Made by a program: the position numbers and the translations under genes. The notes beneath the pieces are model-generated. The model was not told the DNA's origin, ran no database searches, and worked only from the letters and a program-made list of their open reading frames with translations. From Asinibacterium sp. OR53 (GTDB taxonomy: Bacteria; Bacteroidota; Bacteroidia; Chitinophagales; Chitinophagaceae), in contig NZ_KI911562.1 in the NCBI RefSeq assembly GCF_000515315.1, positions 1,632,505 through 1,696,504 on the forward strand: a stretch of 64,000 bases of DNA. The letters are read 5' to 3'. How positions within the stretch are numbered: the first letter of the stretch is position 1; every line of letters begins with the position of its first letter. Positions 8,749 to 15,880 of the stretch are shown in pieces.

Positions 8749-11700
8749 ATGAAATTGACTAAACAATTATTTCCATTCTGGGCATGCCTGTTATTATTAC
8801 CCGTTTCATTATTTGCGATTGATACGCACAACACACGCATGCTGTCGCAGCCCGCGATCAGCGCCAACCACATCGCTTTTATTTATGCAGAAGATCTTTG
8901 GGTGGCCAATCTCGATGGTTCACAACCGAGAAGGCTTACCGTAGATGAAGGCATCGAGTCTAACCCGGTGTTCTCGCCCGATGGCAAGCTGATCGCTTTC
9001 AGCGCACAATACGATGGTAATACAGATGTGTATGTGGTTCCGGTGGAAGGCGGTGTTCCCAAACGCCTTACCTGGCATCCAGGAATAGATATTGTAAGGG
9101 GATTCACGCCTGATGGAAAAAATGTATTGTTTATTTCAAGACGTTCCGTATTCACCAATCGATATGCCCAACTCTTTACAGTCCCGGTTACAGGTGGCTA
9201 CCCAACACAACTGGAAATTCCCAACGCTTACCATGCTACATATTCACCTGATGGGAAGTATATGGCTTATACACCCTTGTATGAAGCATTTCGTCAATGG
9301 AAACATTACCGTGGAGGAACCATTTCCACTATTTCTATCTTTTCTTTTGGCAATAAGTCTGTCGTTAAAATTCCGCAACCCGAGGAGGGCTGTAACGATA
9401 CAGAGCCCATGTGGATAGAAGATAAAATTTATTTCCTGAGTGATCGCAACGGGGAGTTCAATTTGTACGCTTACACGATTGCTACGAAAGAGATCAAACA
9501 ATTAACTGCGTACAAAGATTTTCCTATTATACATTCATCTGCCGGAAATGGAAAGATCGTATTTGAACAAGCCGGTTACCTGCACCATTTCGATCTCGCT
9601 GCCAATGCACCTAAAGACATCACCGTAGGCATTGCAGCAGATCTGCTGGAATTGCGCCAGCGTTTTGCAAAAGGTGGCCGGTATATACGCAGCGCCGATA
9701 TTTCCCCTTCGGGTAACAGGGCTGTTTTTGATTTCAGGGGTGAGATACTGACTGTGCCCGCTGAGAAAGGAGACGCGCGCAACATTACCCAAACCGATAA
9801 TGCACATGAAAAATATCCTGCCTGGTCGCCCGATGGGAAATCTATTGCTTATTTCTCAGATGCTTCCGGTGAATACACACTGCATATTAAACCGCAGGAT
9901 GGATCAGGAACCGCCAGGGTACTGAAATTGAATAGGACCGGCTTCTATGCCAACATACACTGGTCGCCCGACAGTAAGAAAATTTGTTTTGCAGACAATG
10001 GAAGGAATCTCTATTTGCTGGATGTTGCCACCGGTAACCAACAGAAGATCGATGCAGATGAATTGTATGTACCCGGTGCTTTCCGCGAGCAGTTCGGCGA
10101 TTGGTCGCCCGATTCCAAATGGCTGGTGTATACCAAAGTAACCGGCACCTTCTTCAAAAAAGCGATCCTTTATTCGGTTGACCAGAACAAATCTTTCCCC
10201 ATAAGCGATGGATTGAGTGATGTATCGGAACCCATTTTCGACCGTGGTGGCAAATACCTGTTTTTCTTTGCTTCTACTGATGCTGGTCCGGGCGTGAACT
10301 GGTTCGATCAATCGAACAACGATACCCGCTCTACCAACTCTATCTACCTGCTGACTTTACAGAAAGAAACCATTTCACCTTTTGCCAAAGAAAGCGATGA
10401 AGAAACAAAAGGCCAGGACACTGCCAAAGCCGGAAAAAAAACAGCCGATCCTTTCCGCATTGACCTGGATGGCATCCAGGAGCGTACCATCGATATTCCC
10501 CTGAAAGCTGGTAATTACCGCGGTTTGGGTATGGGCAAAGAAGGAGAATTGTTGTATGTAGTATATGGCTATGATGGAGGTGCTGGTATGCTGCACAAGT
10601 ACGATATCAAAAAAAGAAAAGACAATGAGGTGATGGAACTCGACGGATACATCATTGCTGCCGATGGCAAGAAAATGCTGTATAACAAAAGCGGCGCCTG
10701 GGGTATCGCACCCACGGGCGATAAGCCGGAACCTGGAAAAGGCCTGCTCAATACCGCTGACCTGCAGGTGAAGTTTGATCCGTTAGCAGAATGGCCGCAG
10801 ATATTCGATGAAGCATGGCGCATCAACCGCGATTATTTTTACGATCCCGGCATGCACGGCGTTGACTGGGCAGCTACCAAAAAGAAATACGCGCAATTTC
10901 TGCCTGATCTTTCCTGCCGCAGCGACCTGAATACCCTCATACAATGGATGTGCAGTGAACTGGCGATAGGTCACCACCGGCTCACCGCGTTTGGTGAAAG
11001 AAGAATGAATCCGGCTGCCGTTAGCGGCGGATTACTGGGCGCCGATTTTGCCATTGCCAACAACCGTTACCAGCTCAAAAAAATATATGGCGGACTCAAC
11101 TGGAACCCCAACCTCCGTTCACCGCTCACCGAACCGGGTGTAAATGCGAAAACAGGAGAATACATTTTAGCAGTGAACGGAAAAGACGTAACAGCGGCAG
11201 AAAATATTTTCCAGTTTTTTGAAGCAACCGCCGGGAAGATCGTTACGCTGACCATTGGCCCGAACCCTGATTACACCGGCTCTCGCACGGTAAAAGTAGT
11301 GCCGGTGGAAAACGAGACCGACCTGCGCAACAGGGATTGGGTGGAAGGTAACCTGAAGAAAGTAGAAGAAGCAACCAAAGGTCAGGTAGCTTATGTATAT
11401 GTACCTAACACCGCCGGATTGGGCTTTGAATACTTCAAACGTTATTTCTTTCCCCAGGCCAATAAAAAAGCCATCATCATTGATGAGCGTTTCAATGGCG
11501 GCGGACAGTTGGCCGATTATTACATCGACATCTTGCAAAGACCTTTACAGGCGTACTGGCACACACGGTATGGCAATGACCTCAAAAGTCCCAGTGCTTC
11601 CATACAAGGCCCCAAAGTAATGTTGATCGATGAAACAGCCGGCTCGGGTGGTGATATGCTGCCCTGGATGTTCCGCAAATTCAAAGTGGGTACCTTAGTG

Positions 11701-11985
11701 GGCAAACGCACCTGGGGTGGACTGGTAGGTATTCTCGGTTTCCCCGAATTCATGGATGGCGGTGGCGTAACAGCGCCGAATGTGGGTATCTGGACCAAAG
11801 ACGGGTTTGTGGTAGAGAACGTAGGTGTGGCGCCCGATATAGAAGTGGAACAAACGCCTTCGGAAGTGATTAAAGGCAACGACCCGCAACTGCAGAAAGC
11901 GATTGAAGTAGCCATGAAAGAATTGCAACAGCATCCGCAGGAAGCGCCCCAACGGCCGCCTTTCCCCGTAAAAGTGAAGAAATAA
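8749..11985 (+). CDS. Tricorn-like S41 family protease, exported
   Basis: 1078 residues with a Sec signal peptide (about 1-23). The N-terminal half is a beta-propeller with PD40/WD40-like repeats (SPDGKLIAFSAQYDG, SPDGKSIAYFSDASG, SPDSKKICFADN). It is followed by a tricorn C1 region, a PDZ-like segment (about 780-850) and an S41 peptidase domain. The nucleophile is probably Ser966 in DETAGSGGDM, and the domain ends with the ENVGVAPDIEV motif. Where archaeal tricorn has Ser-His, this protein reads Gly741-His742 (AIGHHRL). It probably degrades peptides in the periplasm. Only two bases separate its stop from the sigma-factor start, so it is likely co-transcribed with the sigma/anti-sigma genes. 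Confidence 0.92.
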   Translation: MKLTKQLFPFWACLLLLPVSLFAIDTHNTRMLSQPAISANHIAFIYAEDLWVANLDGSQPRRLTVDEGIESNPVFSPDGKLIAFSAQYDGNTDVYVVPVEGGVPKRLTWHPGIDIVRGFTPDGKNVLFISRRSVFTNRYAQLFTVPVTGGYPTQLEIPNAYHATYSPDGKYMAYTPLYEAFRQWKHYRGGTISTISIFSFGNKSVVKIPQPEEGCNDTEPMWIEDKIYFLSDRNGEFNLYAYTIATKEIKQLTAYKDFPIIHSSAGNGKIVFEQAGYLHHFDLAANAPKDITVGIAADLLELRQRFAKGGRYIRSADISPSGNRAVFDFRGEILTVPAEKGDARNITQTDNAHEKYPAWSPDGKSIAYFSDASGEYTLHIKPQDGSGTARVLKLNRTGFYANIHWSPDSKKICFADNGRNLYLLDVATGNQQKIDADELYVPGAFREQFGDWSPDSKWLVYTKVTGTFFKKAILYSVDQNKSFPISDGLSDVSEPIFDRGGKYLFFFASTDAGPGVNWFDQSNNDTRSTNSIYLLTLQKETISPFAKESDEETKGQDTAKAGKKTADPFRIDLDGIQERTIDIPLKAGNYRGLGMGKEGELLYVVYGYDGGAGMLHKYDIKKRKDNEVMELDGYIIAADGKKMLYNKSGAWGIAPTGDKPEPGKGLLNTADLQVKFDPLAEWPQIFDEAWRINRDYFYDPGMHGVDWAATKKKYAQFLPDLSCRSDLNTLIQWMCSELAIGHHRLTAFGERRMNPAAVSGGLLGADFAIANNRYQLKKIYGGLNWNPNLRSPLTEPGVNAKTGEYILAVNGKDVTAAENIFQFFEATAGKIVTLTIGPNPDYTGSRTVKVVPVENETDLRNRDWVEGNLKKVEEATKGQVAYVYVPNTAGLGFEYFKRYFFPQANKKAIIIDERFNGGGQLADYYIDILQRPLQAYWHTRYGNDLKSPSASIQGPKVMLIDETAGSGGDMLPWMFRKFKVGTLVGKRTWGGLVGILGFPEFMDGGGVTAPNVGIWTKDGFVVENVGVAPDIEVEQTPSEVIKGNDPQLQKAIEVAMKELQQHPQEAPQRPPFPVKVKK

Positions 11986-11987
11986 GT

Positions 11988-12581
11988 ATGACAGATTCCG
12001 CCAACCCGGCAAATACGGTCAAAGAGTGGGTGAAGAGGTATACAGATGACCTGTATTCCTGGGCCTTCTACAAAACCGATAATAAAGAGACAGCAGAAGA
12101 CCTTGTGCAGGAAACCTTCCTGGCCGCCTGCCAGTCGCTGCTCTCTTTTAAAGGAATTGATGCCAGGACCTGGCTGCTGGGCATCCTCAATCACAAGATC
12201 GCCGATCATTACCGGCAGCAATACAAGCGTGCTGCTGTTACGGAACAGGTGGAACAGGAACGGGCCGGTAATGCCCTGCTGGAAAGCTTTTTTGATGAAG
12301 AAGGATCGTGGGTGAAAAAAGAACGGCCGCAGCAATGGGGAGATGAGCAGGGACACCTGCTGGATGATATGGATTTCACCAAAGTATTGCGGCAATGCAT
12401 GCACAAACTTCCGGCAACCTGGCTGGCTGCTGTGCAATTAAAATACCTGGAAGAAAAAAAAGGCGAACTGATTTGTCAGGAATTGCAAATTGCGCCGACT
12501 AACTTCTGGCAAATACTGCATCGTGCAAAGTTGCAATTGAGAAAATGCCTGGAGCACAACTGGTTTAAAAGAGGGGAATGA
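11988..12581 (+). CDS. ECF-type sigma-70 family RNA polymerase sigma factor
   Basis: 197 residues. Region 2 (about 15-80) contains the -10-binding and core-binding helices (DNKETAEDLVQETFLAA, ARTWLLGILNHKIADHYR). Region 4 (about 130-190) has the LPATWLAAVQLKYLEEK helix and a helix-turn-helix ending QILHRAKLQLRKCL. A longer than usual linker lies between them (about residues 88-125). It starts two bases after the protease gene and overlaps the next gene by four bases (ATGA), the usual arrangement of an ECF sigma factor and its anti-sigma factor. The metal-peptide operon directly downstream is its probable target, an inference from position. Confidence 0.92.
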   Translation: MTDSANPANTVKEWVKRYTDDLYSWAFYKTDNKETAEDLVQETFLAACQSLLSFKGIDARTWLLGILNHKIADHYRQQYKRAAVTEQVEQERAGNALLESFFDEEGSWVKKERPQQWGDEQGHLLDDMDFTKVLRQCMHKLPATWLAAVQLKYLEEKKGELICQELQIAPTNFWQILHRAKLQLRKCLEHNWFKRGE

Positions 12582-12844
12582 AAAAGATAATGCACATCAT
12601 CTTATACTCATGCAGGAAAGCAACGGAGCTGATCGATAAACGGTCGGTTATGGGCCTGTCCTGGATAGAAAGGATCAGGCTGTTCATGCATAAAGGCCTT
12701 TGTGATGCGTGTACTACTTATGATAAGCAGAGCAGACTGATTGACCGGTTCCTGCATCACCACCTCCATGATCATCACCAGGAAGAAAATGTTCCCCAAC
12801 TGCAAAACGATGAATTGAAGGAACGCATCATCGAACGTTTGTAA
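12578..12844 (+). CDS. Small zinc-finger-type anti-sigma factor candidate
   Basis: 88 residues. It carries the anti-sigma zinc motif HxxxCxxC as His38, Cys42, Cys45 (HKGLCDAC) after a helix rich in charged residues, plus Cys12. It also has a histidine cluster HHHLHDHH at 60-67. There is no transmembrane segment, so it would be a soluble cytosolic anti-sigma factor, unlike membrane-spanning ones. Its start overlaps the sigma-factor stop by four bases, implying translational coupling. The His/Cys content suggests it could sense metal or redox state itself, which is inference. Confidence 0.72.
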   Translation: MKKIMHIILYSCRKATELIDKRSVMGLSWIERIRLFMHKGLCDACTTYDKQSRLIDRFLHHHLHDHHQEENVPQLQNDELKERIIERL

Positions 12845-12944
12845 ATCTCCCCAAAAAAAATTTTTTACTCCATTGTCAGGTTTTAAAGAATGCGCAGACT
12901 ATTCCTGCAAATGCATCATTTTTTAAACTAAAACCATCCAAACA

Positions 12945-13286
12945 ATGGAAAAGAAAAGAAACATCGTAGCCGGCTCTATCCTCGCAGGAGCCATGATTGC
13001 CGTATCAGGTATTGCAGCCAATGCTGCCGGAACCTTTCACTACAACAATATGGGCTCAGGAGAAGCGGTAAGGGGTAACCTGCTCAGCCGTACTGCTGTT
13101 AGCAGGAGCCTGGAATTGAAATGCGGTGAGAAAGGGAAAGCCGATTCAACCATGGGTAAAAAAGGAAAGGACGGAAAATGTGGAGAAGGTAAGTGCGGCG
13201 AAGGCAAATGTGGTGGCCACAAGAAAGATGGCAAAAAGGCCGACAAGACCAAGGACAAGAGCGGAAAAACAAAATCCGACATGTAA
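12945..13286 (+). CDS. Secreted Cys-Gly repeat peptide, HvfA/bufferin-like RiPP precursor
   Basis: 113 residues. It begins with a signal peptide (about 1-28, NIVAGSILAGAMIAVSGIAANA). The mature part has four cysteines, each followed by Gly: Cys60, Cys79, Cys84 and Cys89. The core reads DGKCGEGKCGEGKCGG, and EGKCG is the motif that MNIO enzymes modify in HvfA-type precursors. The C-terminal 25 residues are mostly Lys, Asp, Gly and Ser. Known relatives (HvfA of Haemophilus, bufferins of other Proteobacteria) are periplasmic copper-binding peptides whose cysteines are oxidatively modified. The next three genes are the expected partners. An unmodified metallothionein-like role is the alternative. 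Confidence 0.85.
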   Translation: MEKKRNIVAGSILAGAMIAVSGIAANAAGTFHYNNMGSGEAVRGNLLSRTAVSRSLELKCGEKGKADSTMGKKGKDGKCGEGKCGEGKCGGHKKDGKKADKTKDKSGKTKSDM

Positions 13287-13296
13287 TCCTTTCCGG

Positions 13297-13328
13297 TAAG
13301 GACGGGTTACGGTGGTAGCCTGTCCTTA
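13297..13328 (+). terminator. Hairpin between precursor and MNIO genes (possible attenuator)
   Basis: TAAGGACGGG at 13297-13306 pairs with CCTGTCCTTA at 13319-13328 (ten pairs including one G-U, 12-base loop). It lies between the precursor stop (13286) and the MNIO start (13347) and is followed by a short T-rich run, not a strong U tract. A partial terminator or RNA-stabilising hairpin here would give more precursor than enzyme, as is common in RiPP operons (inference). Confidence 0.45.
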
Positions 13329-13346
13329 TTCCTCACTTTTAAAACA

Positions 13347-14183
13347 ATGGATATGGTAGGAATAGGATACAGGAAAGACTTCGCCGAAGCTTTCCTCCAA
13401 AGCAGCACATTGCAACCTGCTTTTATTGAAGTGGCACCGGAGAACTGGATGGGAGTGGGTGGTTTCTGGAACAAGAAATTCCGGGAAGCCCTCGAAAAAT
13501 ATCCCCTCTTTACGCATGGATTGTCGCTTTCGATCGGCAGTCCGGATGAACTTGATTTTGCATTCCTGAAGAAGCTGAAACAATTCCTGGCATCCACCGG
13601 AGCCCTTGTTTATTCGGAACACCTCAGCTATGCCAAATGCGATAACGCACATTTGTACGATCTATTACCCATCCCTTTCACTTCCGATGCCGTAGCGCAT
13701 GTATCGGAACGTATCAAAACAGTACAGGATTTGCTGGAAAGAAAAATGGCCATCGAGATCGTGAGTTATTACAGTCCGGTTGCACCTGAACTCTCCGAGA
13801 TTGATTTTATCAATGCTATATTGGAAGCAGCCGATTGCGATCTGTTGCTGGATGTGAACAATGTTTATGTGAACAGCTTCAACCATCGTTACGATGCCAA
13901 AGCATTCATCGATCAACTGCCGATGGAACGTGTACGGTATATACACATGGCCGGACACGAGCAGGTATCCGATACATTGATCATCGACACGCATGGCGAA
14001 GCCATCATCGATCCTGTTTATAACTTGTTCGATTATACCATGCGCAGGCTTGGCAGGGATGTGCCGGTATTACTCGAAAGAGATTTCAATATTCCTGAAC
14101 TGGAAGAGCTACAGGAAGAAATAAACAGGCTGAATACCATCAAAACAGCCGCTTTAAAACAACCCACCTATGTTACTGCATGA
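13347..14183 (+). CDS. MNIO-family (DUF692) peptide-modifying oxygenase, HvfB/BufB-like
   Basis: 278 residues, the usual size for multinuclear non-heme iron-dependent oxidative enzymes, which have a TIM-barrel fold with two or three irons. Conserved candidate metal and active-site residues: Glu32 in EVAPENWM, His57 in HGLSLSIG, His92 in SEHLSY, Glu137, Asp169 and Asn171 in LDVNNVYVN, His200 and His204 in HMAGH, Asp214 and His216 in DTHG, and Glu244 in LLERD. In related systems this enzyme converts Cys residues of the precursor into oxidised heterocycles. It follows the precursor gene after 60 bases and overlaps the DUF2063 gene by 14 bases, so translation is coupled. A Met two codons in is an alternative start. 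Confidence 0.92.
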   Translation: MDMVGIGYRKDFAEAFLQSSTLQPAFIEVAPENWMGVGGFWNKKFREALEKYPLFTHGLSLSIGSPDELDFAFLKKLKQFLASTGALVYSEHLSYAKCDNAHLYDLLPIPFTSDAVAHVSERIKTVQDLLERKMAIEIVSYYSPVAPELSEIDFINAILEAADCDLLLDVNNVYVNSFNHRYDAKAFIDQLPMERVRYIHMAGHEQVSDTLIIDTHGEAIIDPVYNLFDYTMRRLGRDVPVLLERDFNIPELEELQEEINRLNTIKTAALKQPTYVTA

Positions 14184-14910
14184 TACTACCCGCCGGTACC
14201 AATCGGCCCTGGCCGGTTTTTGCCGCAGCGGGCAACTGGAGCTTATTCCCGGTATCCGGAACGAACACATCAGTCATTACAGGAGACTTGTGTACAATGT
14301 GGTAGATGATATGCTGCAGAATGCTTATCCGTTGACGCACGCTTTACTTGGTGCAACTGAATGGAAGCACCTGGTGAATGAATTCTTCACCCATCACCCC
14401 TGCCAGTCGCCACAGGTATGGTACATGCCCAAAGAATTTTACCAATACTTGGTAACGGTAAAACATCCGCTCCTGGAAAAATATCCTTTCCTTGAAGAGC
14501 TCTTGTGTTTTGAATGGGCCGAAGTGGAGTTGTTCATGATGGAAGACAGGAGAGAAGAGCCGATAGCAACCTGTTCATTGGAAACCGGCAAGCTGGTCAT
14601 CAATCCCGAGCATCAGTTGTTTTCATTTCAATACCCGGTGCATCTTAAACCGGCGCATGATATTACAACCGCAGATAAAGGGAATTATTTCCTGGCGGCA
14701 CACCGGAATACAGCTGGTACGGTGATCTTCACCGATCTCTCGCCTGCATTCGCCATCATGCTCTCTTTACTGGAAGAGGCACCAGCTACTATTGACGAAC
14801 TGCTGGAAACGCTGGAGAAAGATTATGGTATCGTTTCTTCAGAAAGCGAAAGGCAGGCCATTCACCTTTTTTTTAAAAGCGCCTTAGCGCAAGAATTGAT
14901 CATTTTTTAA
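14170..14910 (+). CDS. DUF2063 family partner protein, HvfC/BufC-like
   Basis: 246 residues. The N-terminal part (about 8-100) shows the DUF2063 pattern: RYQSALAGFCRSGQ, then HISHYRRLVYNVVDDMLQNAYPLTHALLG and FFTHHPCQSPQVW. The C-terminal part (about 205-246, SLLEEAPATIDELLETL) resembles the small winged domains that bind RiPP precursors. In characterised MNIO systems this protein recruits the precursor to the enzyme. It starts inside the end of the MNIO gene (14-base overlap). Automated pipelines often label the family as DNA-binding; the neighbourhood argues for a peptide-recognition role. Confidence 0.88.
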   Translation: MLLHDTTRRYQSALAGFCRSGQLELIPGIRNEHISHYRRLVYNVVDDMLQNAYPLTHALLGATEWKHLVNEFFTHHPCQSPQVWYMPKEFYQYLVTVKHPLLEKYPFLEELLCFEWAEVELFMMEDRREEPIATCSLETGKLVINPEHQLFSFQYPVHLKPAHDITTADKGNYFLAAHRNTAGTVIFTDLSPAFAIMLSLLEEAPATIDELLETLEKDYGIVSSESERQAIHLFFKSALAQELIIF

Positions 14911-14919
14911 ACACCCTAT

Positions 14920-15357
14920 ATGTCTATCTCAACAAAATACCATTCACTGGTTGGTCATCTTGAAAAATCAGCTGCTGCACCCCTGCTCTTATTGAGGCTG
15001 GTGCTGGCCTACGGTTTTTACGGACCGGCCAAAATGAAATGGAAAGATATCAATAGTGTAATTGATTGGTTTGGCAGCATTGGTATACCGGCACCTGCAT
15101 TCAATGCTTACCTGGCGGCAGGCACGGAAGCGCTGGGTGTAGTGTTACTCGTACTGGGACTGGGAACGCGGCTGATTGTTATACCGTTGGTGATTACCAT
15201 GCTGGTAGCCATCAAAACAGTACACTGGACCAATGGCTTTGAAGCAGCCGATAACGGTTTTGAGATACCTCTCTACTATATTATTATGCTCCTGACGCTG
15301 CTGATTTATGGCCCAGGCAAATGGAGTGTCGACTACCTGATCCGCCGGAGGTCGTAA
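14920..15357 (+). CDS. DoxX-family membrane protein, HvfD-like
   Basis: 145 residues with four predicted transmembrane helices. The first holds PLLLLRLVLAYGFYGPAKMKW, a DoxX hallmark, and the others run roughly 60-80, 82-100 and 115-135. It starts nine bases after the DUF2063 gene and ends the metal-peptide operon. A DoxX protein is the usual fourth member of HvfABCD/bufferin operons. Its exact role is unsettled; an inner-membrane redox partner has been proposed for the family. Confidence 0.88.
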   Translation: MSISTKYHSLVGHLEKSAAAPLLLLRLVLAYGFYGPAKMKWKDINSVIDWFGSIGIPAPAFNAYLAAGTEALGVVLLVLGLGTRLIVIPLVITMLVAIKTVHWTNGFEAADNGFEIPLYYIIMLLTLLIYGPGKWSVDYLIRRRS

Positions 15358-15468
15358 AAAGACGCACAGCCAGCTCATTCCAGGAGAAATAAGGTTCATT
15401 TAATAGATATAGTTAATTTTTTAGTGTACTTTTCTCAATACATTTTACTATTAACTAAATCCTTTCTT

Positions 15469-15870
15469 ATGAACTGGAAACTTATATTCAGACTTTCTTT
15501 ATTTGGACTTGCAATGGCCATTGCTACAGTTTATTGGATATCCCAAAATATAGAACCTTTTTTCTGGCTGGTAATTTTCGTCATCTGTGCTTACCTCATT
15601 GCGAAACGGTGCAATGAAAAGTATTTCCTGCATGGTTTTATGGTGAGTATTTTTAATTGTGTATGGATCATCGCTGTACACCTGATCTTGTACGATACCT
15701 ATATGGCCAATCATGCCGATATGTTAAGGGACATGAATACAAGAATGCCCGGTCAGAATCCCCGTGTAATGATGCTGGTTGTAGGACCGGTTATTGGTGT
15801 TGTTTCCGGATTGATATTGGGCTTATTTTCGTTGATCGCTTCCAGAATGGTAAAGACAGTAGTAGCTTAA
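15469..15870 (+). CDS. Small four-helix membrane protein of unknown function
   Basis: 133 residues from the ATG at 15469. The frame could be extended to a GTG at 15424, but the ATG gives a standard MNWKLIFR start. Hydrophobic segments lie at about 5-24, 27-43, 50-72 and 98-124, with a short polar loop (HADMLRDMNTRMPGQNP) before the last. The last helix contains a glycine-rich GPVIGVVSGLILG run. It resembles small Bacteroidota proteins of the DUF4199 type in layout, but I cannot assign the family. It lies 111 bases after the DoxX gene and 10 bases before the first VPS10-like gene. Confidence 0.7.
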   Translation: MNWKLIFRLSLFGLAMAIATVYWISQNIEPFFWLVIFVICAYLIAKRCNEKYFLHGFMVSIFNCVWIIAVHLILYDTYMANHADMLRDMNTRMPGQNPRVMMLVVGPVIGVVSGLILGLFSLIASRMVKTVVA

Positions 15871-15880
15871 AAATGCACGG

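Noticed and set aside
12845..12944. A specific ECF promoter before the precursor gene
   Set aside because: TGTCAGG at about 12876 might be a -35-like box, but there is no second element or comparison set to support it.
13169..13215. Repeated Cys-Gly codons read as a metallothionein
   Set aside because: The MNIO, DUF2063 and DoxX genes directly after it fit a modified RiPP precursor better, though unmodified metal binding is not excluded.
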